Shown: in pieces, positions 52,926 to 60,910 of the stretch
How positions within the stretch are numbered: the stretch's first letter is position 1
Layout: every line of letters starts with the position of its first letter
Assembly (NCBI GenBank): GCA_902476765.1
Contig: CABSEJ010000001.1
Coordinates: 10,790 to 74,789 of the forward strand
Length of the DNA: 64,000 nucleotides
Origin: an uncultured Blautia sp.
GTDB taxonomy: Bacteria; Bacillota; Clostridia; Lachnospirales; Lachnospiraceae
Reading direction: 5' to 3'
Notes under the pieces: generated by a model
Seen by the model: only the letters and a program-made list of their open reading frames with translations
Databases searched by the model: none
What the model was told of the DNA's origin: nothing
Position numbers and translations under genes: made by a program

Positions 52926-53372
52926 TCAGGGTTCATACTTTATCTGGACATAAGTTCCCAGTTTTTCTTTGCTGTCAAACACCGTATAGTTTCCGCCTTC
53001 GTATTCTCCGTAGTGACGGATTGGCATCTGATTTTCTTCAAAATATTTTACGGCCTTTTCTCTGTCATCTGTCATAAAGGCAATGTGATGGATTCCGTCT
53101 CCGTTTTTCTCCAAAAACTCTTTCCAGGAGCTTGGCTCTTCATCAGGCTGGGTCAGCTCCAACACCAGACTTCCCAAATCAAACACTGCCAGCTTTGCCC
53201 TGGTATTGCTTGGCATGCCTTTAAAACAGGTATGAGCCACCGAGGCCTCCGGAACCTGAAATATTTCCGGCATCTTTACACCGAACAATCTGGCATATTC
53301 TCCGGCAGTTTTTTCAATATCCTTTACCACTAATGCAATCTGACAGATTTTCTTTTTATCTATAATTCCCAT
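52926..53372 (-). CDS. VOC family (glyoxalase-like) protein, first copy
   Basis: 148 residues, first gene of the third ABC operon. ICQIALVVKDIEKTAGEYA, LVLELTQPDEEPSSWKEFL, GDGIHHIAFMTDDREKAV and TYVQIKYEP give the two beta-alpha-beta-beta-beta modules of the vicinal oxygen chelate fold with metal His and Glu candidates. Methylmalonyl-CoA epimerase-like, but context points to a sugar-derived substrate. AGGAGA precedes the start at 53372. Confidence 0.87.
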   Translation of the reverse strand: MGIIDKKKICQIALVVKDIEKTAGEYARLFGVKMPEIFQVPEASVAHTCFKGMPSNTRAKLAVFDLGSLVLELTQPDEEPSSWKEFLEKNGDGIHHIAFMTDDREKAVKYFEENQMPIRHYGEYEGGNYTVFDSKEKLGTYVQIKYEP

Positions 53373-53436
53373 ACATTCTCCTTTCTGTTTTTATCTTTTC
53401 AGACTTTTAAGAGCGCTCTTTCTTTTTGATGTCTCA

Positions 53437-53499
53437 ACTATAGCATTATTATATAATCTTTTCTAATTATTTTTTGCTATTTAATTGTAATTTTTTGCT
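53437..53499 (-). promoter_or_regulatory. AraC-type activated promoter of the third ABC operon
   Basis: Minus strand: extended -10 TGCTATAGT (-10 at 53437-53442) with a very poor -35 (53460-53465). Directly upstream are two direct repeats AGCAAAAAAT (plus-strand positions 53469-53478 and 53490-53499), 21 bp apart, the classic spacing of AraC half-sites. The divergent AraC gene starts 175 bp away. A palindrome AAGAGCGCTCTT (53409-53420) lies in the leader. Confidence 0.65.
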
Positions 53500-53673
53500 G
53501 TATTTTATGGGGTTTTATAGATAAAAATAGTCATTTATTCTATTTTTACAAATTATCCTCTGTTATTTTAGTGTTTTTCCACATAGATATAGAGCAATTT
53601 TTATTATATTATATTTAAATGGTACCAGTTCTCACACTGGCCGTCCCATATGACTTACCTGGAGGAGATTTAT

Positions 53674-54537
53674 ATGATTAAAGCTGATTTATCCGAACCT
53701 TTACTTTTCAATCACGATATGTCTATCAATGTTTCCTACGGTCACTATTACGATACCTTTCCCACTCACTGGCATAATTTCATGGAAATTATCGCCCCTC
53801 TAACCGGAGACTACTATGCGACCATCGGTACAGAGGAAAAAAAGTTAAACGAAAACCATATAGCCATTATCCCTCCCAGAACCCTTCACGCAATCCGCAC
53901 CTCCAACGAGGAACCTAATTTAATTATTCAATTTTCCTGCGGGCTGTTTCAGCAGCTCCATGATTTTATGGCTCACCGGCAAACATTTTATGCCTTCCCG
54001 GTAATCAACATCAGGGACTCCTCTTTTGAAGAAAATCCCCTGGACATGCTGCTGGAAATCAGGGACTGCTTTTTCAGAGACGCTCCCTTTCGTGAGCTGC
54101 AGATGTACGAGGCTCTGCTGCACTTTTTCATCCTTCTGGGAAAACATAATTACACAGAAAAAAATAAGCTTTCCGCTCAGAAAACCCCTAAGCAGAAAGC
54201 CTATGAAAAAAAATTTGTCTCCATTTCCAATTATATAAATGAACACTGCACCGGCCCTATTTCCCTGGAGGAAACCGCTTCCTATGCAGGCTTCAGTAAA
54301 TATCATTTTTCCAGGATTTTCAAGGAATATTACCAGATGTCCTTTCCTGAATATGTTACAGCCCAGCGGATTTCCAAAGCTGCAGAGCTATTAGAGAATC
54401 CCACTCTTTCTGTAGTGGAAATCGCCATGCAGTCCGGTTTCTCCAATCTGTCCTCCTTCAACAGGGCCTTTAAGCAGATAAACCACTGTACACCTTCCCA
54501 GTTCAGAAAAATGGCGGATTTCTTCCCTGCCTCCTGA
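53674..54537 (+). CDS. AraC family transcriptional regulator
   Basis: 287 residues. An N-terminal cupin-like sensor domain (PTHWHNFMEIIAPLTG, AIIPPRTLHAI) binds a small molecule, and the C-terminal double HTH (ISLEETASYAGFSKYHFSRI, VVEIAMQSGFSNLSSFNRAF, HCTPSQFRKM) binds DNA. Start 53674 follows GGAGGAGAT. Divergent from the third ABC operon and the likely activator of it through the 21-bp-spaced repeats at 53469-53499. Confidence 0.94.
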   Translation: MIKADLSEPLLFNHDMSINVSYGHYYDTFPTHWHNFMEIIAPLTGDYYATIGTEEKKLNENHIAIIPPRTLHAIRTSNEEPNLIIQFSCGLFQQLHDFMAHRQTFYAFPVINIRDSSFEENPLDMLLEIRDCFFRDAPFRELQMYEALLHFFILLGKHNYTEKNKLSAQKTPKQKAYEKKFVSISNYINEHCTGPISLEETASYAGFSKYHFSRIFKEYYQMSFPEYVTAQRISKAAELLENPTLSVVEIAMQSGFSNLSSFNRAFKQINHCTPSQFRKMADFFPAS

Positions 54538-54538
54538 C

Positions 54539-54560
54539 CCGGATTTCCAAAAGCATCCGG
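54539..54560. terminator. Weak hairpin between convergent genes
   Basis: CCGGAT (54539-54544) and ATCCGG (54555-54560) form a 6-bp stem with a 10-nt loop just after the AraC stop codon. No strong U-run follows, so termination is uncertain. Confidence 0.4.
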
Positions 54561-54588
54561 ACGCCTATACCTGGTCTCTGCATTATTT

Positions 54589-55818
54589 TTATGACAGTTC
54601 CAGCTTTCCGGTATAGAGCTGATGATAGGTTCCCTTCAGAGCCAGCAGCTCGTCGTGAGTACCTCTCTCGATAATCCGTCCGTGTTCCAGAACCATAATA
54701 GCGTCACTGTTACGGATGGTAGAAAGTCTGTGAGCGATAACAAATACCGTACGTCCTTTCATCAGGTTATCCATACCCTGCTGTACAATCCGTTCTGTTC
54801 TGGTATCAATACTGGAGGTCGCCTCATCCAAAATCAACACCGGCGGGTCCGCAATAGCCGCCCTGGCAATAGCCAGCAGCTGTCTCTGGCCCTGTGACAG
54901 TTCTTCTCCGTCTCCGGTCAGCACGGTGTCATAGCCCTTAGGCAGCATCCGGATAAACTGATCTGCGTGAGCCAGCTTAGCCGCATCGTATACTTCCTGG
55001 TCCGTGGCTTCCAGCTTACCGTAACGGATGTTTTCCATAATAGTTCCTGTAAATAAATGGGTATCCTGGAGAACAATACCCAGAGAATGGCGCAAGTCCT
55101 CCTTTTTAATCTTGTTAATATTGATACCGTCGTAACGGATTTTACCGTCCTGCACATCATAGAACCGGTTAATCAGATTGGTGATTGTTGTCTTTCCGGC
55201 TCCGGTGGAACCAACGAAAGCCAGCTTCTGTCCCGGCTTAGCATACAGGGTCAAATCATGAAGCACCATATGGTCCGGAGTATAACCGAAGGACATGTCA
55301 AAGAACCGCACGTCTCCTTTCAGCTCTGTATAGGTTACGCTGCCGTCTGCCTGATGGGGATGCTTCCAGGCCCAAAGTCCTGTACGCTCCTTGCACTCTG
55401 TCAGGCTTCCGTCCGGATTTCTCCTGGCATTTACCAGAGTAACATAACCATCGTCCACCTCAGGCTCCTCATCAATCATATTAAAGATACGCTCTGCTCC
55501 GGCCAGGGCCATGATAATGGAGTTAAACTGCTGGGCAATCTGCATGAAGGGCTGGGTAAAGCTCTTGGTGAACTGCAGGTAAGAGGCCATAATACCCAGT
55601 GTGATTCCCCCTACTCCGGTAACGGAAAGGATTCCACCGAAAACTGCGGTGAGAACAAACTGCAGGTTTCCCATATTACCTACGATAGGTCCCATCATAC
55701 TGGCAAAGGTATGAGCAGAGGAGGCGCTTTCGTAAAGCTTATTGTTTAACTGGTCGAATTCCTCTTCTGTCTTTCTCTCATGGTTAAACACCTTGCTCTT
55801 CCACAAATCCGGTAACAT
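54589..55818 (-). CDS. ABC exporter fragment: last spans plus ATPase domain
   Basis: Open frame of the 3' part of the disrupted subunit. True homology starts at KVFNHE near 55794; the nominal ATG at 55818 lies out of frame with the upstream part and has no good ribosome site. It encodes two to three membrane segments and a complete canonical nucleotide-binding domain ending in HRLSTIRNSDAIMVLEHG. If translated at all, it would need internal initiation. Confidence 0.5.
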   Translation of the reverse strand: MLPDLWKSKVFNHERKTEEEFDQLNNKLYESASSAHTFASMMGPIVGNMGNLQFVLTAVFGGILSVTGVGGITLGIMASYLQFTKSFTQPFMQIAQQFNSIIMALAGAERIFNMIDEEPEVDDGYVTLVNARRNPDGSLTECKERTGLWAWKHPHQADGSVTYTELKGDVRFFDMSFGYTPDHMVLHDLTLYAKPGQKLAFVGSTGAGKTTITNLINRFYDVQDGKIRYDGININKIKKEDLRHSLGIVLQDTHLFTGTIMENIRYGKLEATDQEVYDAAKLAHADQFIRMLPKGYDTVLTGDGEELSQGQRQLLAIARAAIADPPVLILDEATSSIDTRTERIVQQGMDNLMKGRTVFVIAHRLSTIRNSDAIMVLEHGRIIERGTHDELLALKGTYHQLYTGKLELS

Positions 55819-56458
55819 TGGCCAAATCCACCTGCTGGCGGACGAAGAACTTACCGCTGTTTCCTCCTATGAATCTGGTAACCGCAATCATCAGCAGAAT
55901 CACCAGTACAGCCAGAACCGTAAGGATAGGGCTCAAAGCCACCATGGAAATAAAGGTTACCACAATTGTAAAGGTTGACATAAGTACCTGAGGGATAGAC
56001 TGGTTAATCATCTGTCTCAGCGTATCTGTATCGTTGGTATAAAGACTCATGATTGAACCGTTGGTGTTCTGGTCGAAATAACGGATAGGAAGAGTCTGCA
56101 TATGCTCGAACATCTCATCTCTTACCCGCTTTAAAACACCCTGTCCAATGAAAACCATCATCCGGCTGTACACAAAGGTAGCGATAACACCCAGGATAAA
56201 AATGCAGCCCAGTACAGACAGTGCCTTGTACAGCTCACTGAAATTGGGGTCCGTGTTTCCGATTAAAGGTATGATGTAATCATCCAAAAGAAAACGCAGG
56301 GACAAAGACACGGAAATGGAAGAAACAGAGCTCATAAGAATACAAATCAGCACAATGATAAACTGTATTTTATATCTCTCTGTCACATATCTGAGCAGAC
56401 GCATACCGGTCTTGATCGTGCCTTTTGATACTGTTGGTTTCTCCTTCTTGTTACTCAT
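55784..56458 (-). CDS. ABC exporter fragment: N-terminal membrane domain
   Basis: 224-residue open frame starting MSNKKEKPTVSKGTIKTG, with an ATG that overlaps the end of the partner gene by 8 bp (translational coupling). It has four membrane segments (IQFIIVLICILMSSVSSISV; VLGCIFILGVIATFVYS; VLMSTFTIVVTFISMVALS; ILTVLAVLVILLMIAV) and the coupling-helix motif LPIRYFDQNTNGSIMS. It ends prematurely at the frameshift after GFVEE. Confidence 0.6.
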   Translation of the reverse strand: MSNKKEKPTVSKGTIKTGMRLLRYVTERYKIQFIIVLICILMSSVSSISVSLSLRFLLDDYIIPLIGNTDPNFSELYKALSVLGCIFILGVIATFVYSRMMVFIGQGVLKRVRDEMFEHMQTLPIRYFDQNTNGSIMSLYTNDTDTLRQMINQSIPQVLMSTFTIVVTFISMVALSPILTVLAVLVILLMIAVTRFIGGNSGKFFVRQQVDLANVTGFVEEQGV

Positions 56459-58184
56459 CCTTGCCGCCTCCTTTCACCTGAGATTCATAAATTTCTTTAT
56501 AGATGGCATTCGTCTTCAAAAGCTCTTCCGAAGTTCCTATGCCGTTAATCTTTCCGTTATCCATAACAATAATCAGGTCCGCATCCTCCACGGAAGAGAT
56601 TCTCTGTGCAATGATAATCTTGGTGGTATCCGGTATTTCCTCCCGGAAAGCCTTTCGAATCAAGGCGTCTGTCTTAGTATCCACAGCACTGGTGGAATCG
56701 TCCAGAATCAGCACCTTGGGCTTTTTCAGAAGGGCTCTGGCAATACAAAGCCTCTGCTTCTGTCCGCCGGAAACATTGTTTCCTCCCTCCACAATCATGG
56801 AGTCATACTTATTGGGGAATTCCTGGATAAAGCTGTCTGCCTGAGCCAGCTTACAGACTCTCTGCACCTCTTCGTTGGTGGCGTTTTCATCACCCCAGCG
56901 AATGTTGTCATAGATAGTTCCCGTAAACAATACATTTTTCTGGAGAACCACAGAAACCTGGTCTCTCAGGGATTCCAGCTTGTAATCTCTTACGTCTACG
57001 CCGCCTACCTTCACACATCCTTTTGTCACATCATAAAGTCTGGGAATCATTTGTACCAGCGTAGACTTAGCACTTCCGGTACCGCCGATAATTCCCACCA
57101 TCTGGCCGGATTTGATGTGGGCGCTGACATTTTTCAGAGAAAGATTTCCGCCCTCTCCCGAATAGCTGAAATCCACGTTTTCAAAGTCAATATCACCGTT
57201 TGCCACTTCTGTGACTGCGTTGGGCTTATCCTCCATCTCCGGAACCTCATCCAATACCTCCTGGATACGGTCTGTGGAAGCCCCTGCAATCATAATTAAC
57301 ACAAACACAAAGGAAACCATCATCAGAGAACTGAGAATCTGTATCGCATATACGATAACACTGGTAAGCTCTCCTGTCTCCATGGTACCGAAGACAATGC
57401 TTTTTCCTCCGATAAGTACCATACACAGAACAACTGTGTACATCGTAAACATCATAACCGGATTGTTCCAGGCCACCAGCTTTTCAGCCTTTGTAAAAAG
57501 CTGGTACACAATACCGGAAATTTTATGGAATTTTTCATCCTCATGCTCAGCCCTTACATAAGCCTTTACCACTCTGGCTGCATTTACGTTTTCCTGAACT
57601 GTGTTGTTCAAAACGTCATATTCGTCAAATACCTGGATAAAATGAGGATGGGCCTTCTTGGCAATAAAAATCAAAATGCCGCCCAGAATAGGAACTGTAA
57701 TCAACAGCATAAGGGCAATGTCCGCATTGATGGTCATTGTCATGATTAAGGAAAGAATAATCATGATTGGTGCTCTCACCAGCAGACGGATAGTCATCAT
57801 ATAAGCCATCTGGATATTGGTAATATCCGTGGTCAGCCTTGTCACAAGGCTGGATGTAGAAAAGTGGTCAATGTTTCCAAAAGAAAACTCCTGTATTTTA
57901 TAAAATATATCATGCCTCAGGTTTTTTGCATATCCTGAGGAAGCCACAGCTCCCGTTCTTCCTGCCCCTGCTCCGAAGAGCAAAGCCAGCAGAGCCATAA
58001 CAACCAGAAGCAAACCTGTTTTGAGGATATAGGGCATATCCCCGGTCTGGATTCCCACATCGATGATTTTTGCCATCTGAAGGGGAATCAGCACTTCCAT
58101 AAACACTTCAAAGATTACGAGAATAGGAGTTATAATGGACTCCTTTTTGTATTCCCGCACAGAACGAAGCAGTTTTTTATTCAT
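56451..58184 (-). CDS. Heterodimeric ABC exporter subunit, multidrug type
   Basis: 577 residues, six membrane spans plus ATPase. Nucleotide site features are partly degenerate: Walker A GGTGSAKST (Ala for Gly), signature NVSGGQKQR, Walker B VLILDDSTS with Asp instead of the catalytic Glu, and IIIAQRISSV with Gln in place of the H-loop His. This is the usual non-catalytic side of heterodimers such as BmrCD or TM287/288. It overlaps the MarR gene end by 8 bp and the partner gene by 8 bp. Export of a drug or lipid is likely, but the intact partner is missing. Confidence 0.92.
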   Translation of the reverse strand: MNKKLLRSVREYKKESIITPILVIFEVFMEVLIPLQMAKIIDVGIQTGDMPYILKTGLLLVVMALLALLFGAGAGRTGAVASSGYAKNLRHDIFYKIQEFSFGNIDHFSTSSLVTRLTTDITNIQMAYMMTIRLLVRAPIMIILSLIMTMTINADIALMLLITVPILGGILIFIAKKAHPHFIQVFDEYDVLNNTVQENVNAARVVKAYVRAEHEDEKFHKISGIVYQLFTKAEKLVAWNNPVMMFTMYTVVLCMVLIGGKSIVFGTMETGELTSVIVYAIQILSSLMMVSFVFVLIMIAGASTDRIQEVLDEVPEMEDKPNAVTEVANGDIDFENVDFSYSGEGGNLSLKNVSAHIKSGQMVGIIGGTGSAKSTLVQMIPRLYDVTKGCVKVGGVDVRDYKLESLRDQVSVVLQKNVLFTGTIYDNIRWGDENATNEEVQRVCKLAQADSFIQEFPNKYDSMIVEGGNNVSGGQKQRLCIARALLKKPKVLILDDSTSAVDTKTDALIRKAFREEIPDTTKIIIAQRISSVEDADLIIVMDNGKINGIGTSEELLKTNAIYKEIYESQVKGGGKDE

Positions 58185-58680
58185 ACATTTCTTCCCTTCC
58201 TTTCATGTTATTCTCTTCTTCTGCAAGATTTTCAGACATCCGTTTCAGAACTCTGAGACAGGTATCATAGTCCTCTACAGATACTCCGGCCCGCAGCTTA
58301 TCCTCCACGGTGCGGATATTGTCCATAACCTTTTTCTGTACAGTCATGGCCTTTTCTGTGGGAAGAATCCGTTTCATCCGCCCATCCTTCTTGGATGAGC
58401 GCCTCTGGATAAAGCCGTTTTCTTCCATAAGCTGCAGAATTTCCGTCACTGTTGACTTTCTGATACGAAACTCTGTCTCTATATCCTTCTGGTACACCGG
58501 CCCTTCCGCTGAGCGGTCCAGAATAAAGTGCAGCACTCTGTTCTGTACATTGGTCAGACCGCTGTCTTTTTGGTTATAAAGAAAAATCGTTCGTTTCAGT
58601 TGATGTGATACAATGCTGATAATTCTTCCTGCGTCCTCCCGGTTCTGAAACTCTTCCTGTGCCAGCACCTCTTTTTCCAT
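58177..58680 (-). CDS. MarR family transcriptional regulator
   Basis: 167 residues, winged helix: LTNVQNRVLHFILDRSAEGP, VYQKDIETEFRIRKSTVTEI, LQLMEENGFIQRRSSKKDGR and LPTEKAMTVQKKVMDNI. Typical size and order. First gene of an operon with the two exporter subunits, overlapping the first by 8 bp. Its promoter contains three tandem operator units (58740-58783), so it probably represses its own operon until a ligand binds. GAGAGGTGAG precedes the start. Confidence 0.93.
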   Translation of the reverse strand: MEKEVLAQEEFQNREDAGRIISIVSHQLKRTIFLYNQKDSGLTNVQNRVLHFILDRSAEGPVYQKDIETEFRIRKSTVTEILQLMEENGFIQRRSSKKDGRMKRILPTEKAMTVQKKVMDNIRTVEDKLRAGVSVEDYDTCLRVLKRMSENLAEEENNMKGREEMYE

Positions 58681-58739
58681 CTCCTCACCTCTCTAACTAT
58701 GGAAACCCATGGTTCACCGGCCTCCTGTTGTTCTGATTT

Positions 58740-58783
58740 GTTCGTACCCGAACAGTTCGTGTCCTAATAGTTCGCACCCGAAC
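58740..58783. promoter_or_regulatory. Three tandem 15-bp operator units for the MarR regulator
   Basis: Units GTTCGTACCCGAAC (58740-58753), GTTCGTGTCCTAAT (58755-58768) and GTTCGCACCCGAAC (58770-58783) repeat every 15 bp. Units one and three are inverted repeats GTTCG-n4-CGAAC; the middle one is degenerate on one side. They lie just downstream of the -10 of the MarR promoter, covering the start of transcription. Confidence 0.75.
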
Positions 58784-58790
58784 CATAATC

Positions 58791-58819
58791 ATTATATGCC
58801 AGCTTAATTGACCTGTCAA
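58791..58819 (-). promoter_or_regulatory. Consensus sigma-A promoter of the marR-exporter operon
   Basis: Minus strand -35 TTGACA (58814-58819), 17-bp spacer, -10 TATAAT (58791-58796): a perfect consensus, which needs strong repression, in line with the adjacent triple operator. Confidence 0.85.
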
Positions 58820-58832
58820 TAAGTAAAATGTG

Positions 58833-58993
58833 AAAAAAACTTGTCCTTATTTTATCTTGAAGATACCCTTTCCGGACAAGGACATACATGCTGCGAACCA
58901 TGATATTTTGTGCTTTGCGGCGTTAAAAAAAGAGCTGCCCAATGAAACATAATCTGAGAATATCCCTGCCTTTTCTTTCTAAGTCCGGGCAGC
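58833..58993 (-). terminator. Two terminator-like hairpins after the aminopeptidase gene
   Basis: Within the gap 58820-59085, read on the minus strand, GCTGCCC...GGGCAGC followed by TCTTTTTTT (58934-58940 with 58987-58993, long loop) is followed by CTTGTCC...GGACAAG and TTTTTTT (58840-58846 with 58874-58880, U-run 58833-58839). Both would end the tex/aminopeptidase transcript ahead of the marR promoter. No gene is supported in this gap. Confidence 0.65.
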
Positions 58994-59085
58994 TTTTCGC
59001 TTAATGTCTCAAAGCTGTAGCCCACAGGCTTCCATAAAATGATAAATATTCCCAATATATATTTCATCAGACAGCCGGCAGATAT

Positions 59086-60891
59086 TTATCTAATCTCTGC
59101 TGTGGCCTCTTTCAGCCACTCTTTTTCTTCTCCCTCCAGCATAGGTGCTATAGTCTCATACACCTTCCGGTGATAATCATTCAGCCAGTTAAGCTCTTCC
59201 TTTGTCAGCATTTCCGGAAGAATTGCCTCTCTCTCATAAGGCACTAAGGTTACGGTTTCAAACTCCATGAACTGGCCATACATATTTTTCTCCGCCTTTT
59301 TGCACAGCAGCAGGTTCTCCGTGCGGATACCGTATTCTCCCTCCAGGTAAAGTCCCGGCTCATTGGAGGTAAGCATGCCTTCCTCTAAAGGAGTTGCATT
59401 TCCTCTTCTGCCGTTGGCCCGGATTTTCCAGTTAATGTTCTGGGGTCCCTCATGAACATTCAGAAGATAACCAACACCATGGCCGGTTCCATGATTAAAG
59501 TCCAGGCCCCTGGACCACAGAGGTCCTCTTACTAAAGCGTCCAGATTAGCTCCGCTGCAGCCCTGCTGGAATTTTGCCATGGCCAGACGAATATGCCCCT
59601 GCAATACCAAGGTAAAATGTTCCTTCTGCTGCCGGGTAAGCTCACCTACAGCAATGGTTCTGGTAATATCTGTGGTTCCCTGCCAATACTGGCCGCCGGA
59701 ATCAATGAGGAAAAATCCCTTAGGCTCTACTTTAGCAAACTCCTCTTCTGTAGGAGCATAATGGCACATGGCAGCATTAGGTCCGTAAGCGCAGATAGTA
59801 TCAAAGCTTAAATCCAGGCAGTCCCGGTCTTCCTTTCTGAATTCCAGGCTCTTTAAAGCAGCGCTATATTCGGTCACATCACCATTCTTAACATTCTTTT
59901 TCAGCCAGTAAATAAATCTGCACATGGCTCTGGCGTCCTTTTTGTGGGCCAGACGGATGTTTTCCATTTCCACAGAATTCTTCTTTCCCTTCATCACAGC
60001 CTCAGGGTTTACATGGAACATTACCTCTGTCTCCTCGGGAATGTTTTTATACAGGGTATAATTGATACATGCCTCATCCAACATGACCTTATCTTTGGCT
60101 CCCAGCCTTTTCACATCCTCATATACCTGGAAATAGGGATGCAGTACAACCCCCGCCTTTTCCAGCTCTGCCTTTACCTGGGCAGGCACTGCCTCCTCCT
60201 GAACATAAAAATAAGTCCTATCCATAGTAAGCACCACATAAGAAAGCACTACCGGATTATAGGGAATGTCATTTCCTCTGATATTCAGCAGCCACACGAT
60301 GTCGTCCAGGCTGGTAAGAACATGAAGATTGGCTCCGTTTTCTTCCATGGTACGGCGTACCTCCTGAAGCTTTTCTTCCCTGGATTTCCCTGCATATTTT
60401 ACATCCAGCAGATAGACCGGCTCACTGGATAATTCTGTCCTGTCCTCCCATATTTTATCTGTTAAATCCTGATGATAACAGAAGGTTCCTCCCTTTTTGG
60501 CAGCAATCTCCTGGTATTTCCGGCCTTCCTCCACCTGGATGGTACGACCGTCGCAGCCTAAGCAGCCTCCCTGGGGAAGCTGTTCCTCTATAAACTCTTC
60601 TGTTGTGGGAACGCCTTCTTCTCCCATCTTCATCAGAACAACCCCGGTCTGGGCCAGCTGCCTGGCTGCCTGGATAAAATATCTTCCGTCCGTCCACAGA
60701 TAAGCGCTGTCTCTGGTAACAATAAGAGTACCGGCGGAACCTGTAAAGCCGGACAGCCAGGCTCTTACCTTAAAGTAATCCCCCACATATTCAGACTGAT
60801 GAAAATCTGCTGTGGGCACTACATACATGTCTACCCCCGCTGCCTGCATTTCCTGCTGCAGCCTTTTGATTCTTTCCTGATTCACATTCAT
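59086..60891 (-). CDS. Xaa-Pro aminopeptidase (aminopeptidase P, M24B)
   Basis: 601 residues, the long three-domain form. Two creatinase-like N-terminal domains (VVPTADFHQSEYVGDYFKVR, LTSLDDIVWLLNIRGNDIPY) precede the pita-bread catalytic domain with metal ligands in FLIDSGGQYWQGTTDITRTI (both Asp), FNHGTGHGVG (His), MLTSNEPGLYLEG (Glu) and MEFETVTLVPY (Glu). It removes N-terminal residues before proline from peptides in the cytoplasm. It lies 19 bp after tex and is probably co-transcribed; no tie to the sugar loci. Confidence 0.95.
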   Translation of the reverse strand: MNVNQERIKRLQQEMQAAGVDMYVVPTADFHQSEYVGDYFKVRAWLSGFTGSAGTLIVTRDSAYLWTDGRYFIQAARQLAQTGVVLMKMGEEGVPTTEEFIEEQLPQGGCLGCDGRTIQVEEGRKYQEIAAKKGGTFCYHQDLTDKIWEDRTELSSEPVYLLDVKYAGKSREEKLQEVRRTMEENGANLHVLTSLDDIVWLLNIRGNDIPYNPVVLSYVVLTMDRTYFYVQEEAVPAQVKAELEKAGVVLHPYFQVYEDVKRLGAKDKVMLDEACINYTLYKNIPEETEVMFHVNPEAVMKGKKNSVEMENIRLAHKKDARAMCRFIYWLKKNVKNGDVTEYSAALKSLEFRKEDRDCLDLSFDTICAYGPNAAMCHYAPTEEEFAKVEPKGFFLIDSGGQYWQGTTDITRTIAVGELTRQQKEHFTLVLQGHIRLAMAKFQQGCSGANLDALVRGPLWSRGLDFNHGTGHGVGYLLNVHEGPQNINWKIRANGRRGNATPLEEGMLTSNEPGLYLEGEYGIRTENLLLCKKAEKNMYGQFMEFETVTLVPYEREAILPEMLTKEELNWLNDYHRKVYETIAPMLEGEEKEWLKEATAEIR

Positions 60892-60910
60892 CTTAAAACT
60901 TCCTTTCCTG

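Larger units (their letters stand above)
54589..56458 (-). pseudogene. ABC exporter subunit disrupted by a 23-nt deletion/frameshift
   Basis: Second half of a heterodimeric ABC multidrug-type exporter, split in two frames. The first frame (56458 to 55784) encodes the start and four or so membrane spans up to GFVEE then QGV-stop. The second frame (up to 54589) resumes at KVFNHERKTEEEFDQLNN. Aligned with the partner subunit (VQEN-VNAARVV-KAYVRAE), eight residues of the form x-x-E-G-x-K-V-V are missing and one extra base remains, so 23 nt were lost at about 55795. The ATPase half keeps Walker A GSTGAGKTT, signature LSQGQRQ, Walker B ILDEATSS and the H-loop His. Real mutation or assembly error cannot be separated here. 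Confidence 0.85.

Noticed and set aside
55784..55818. Programmed frameshift in the exporter gene
   Set aside because: No slippery heptamer at the junction and eight residues are missing relative to the partner subunit, so a deletion explains it better.
58852..59067. 71-codon minus-strand frame between aminopeptidase and marR
   Set aside because: Overlaps two terminator-like hairpins and has no ribosome site or domain.
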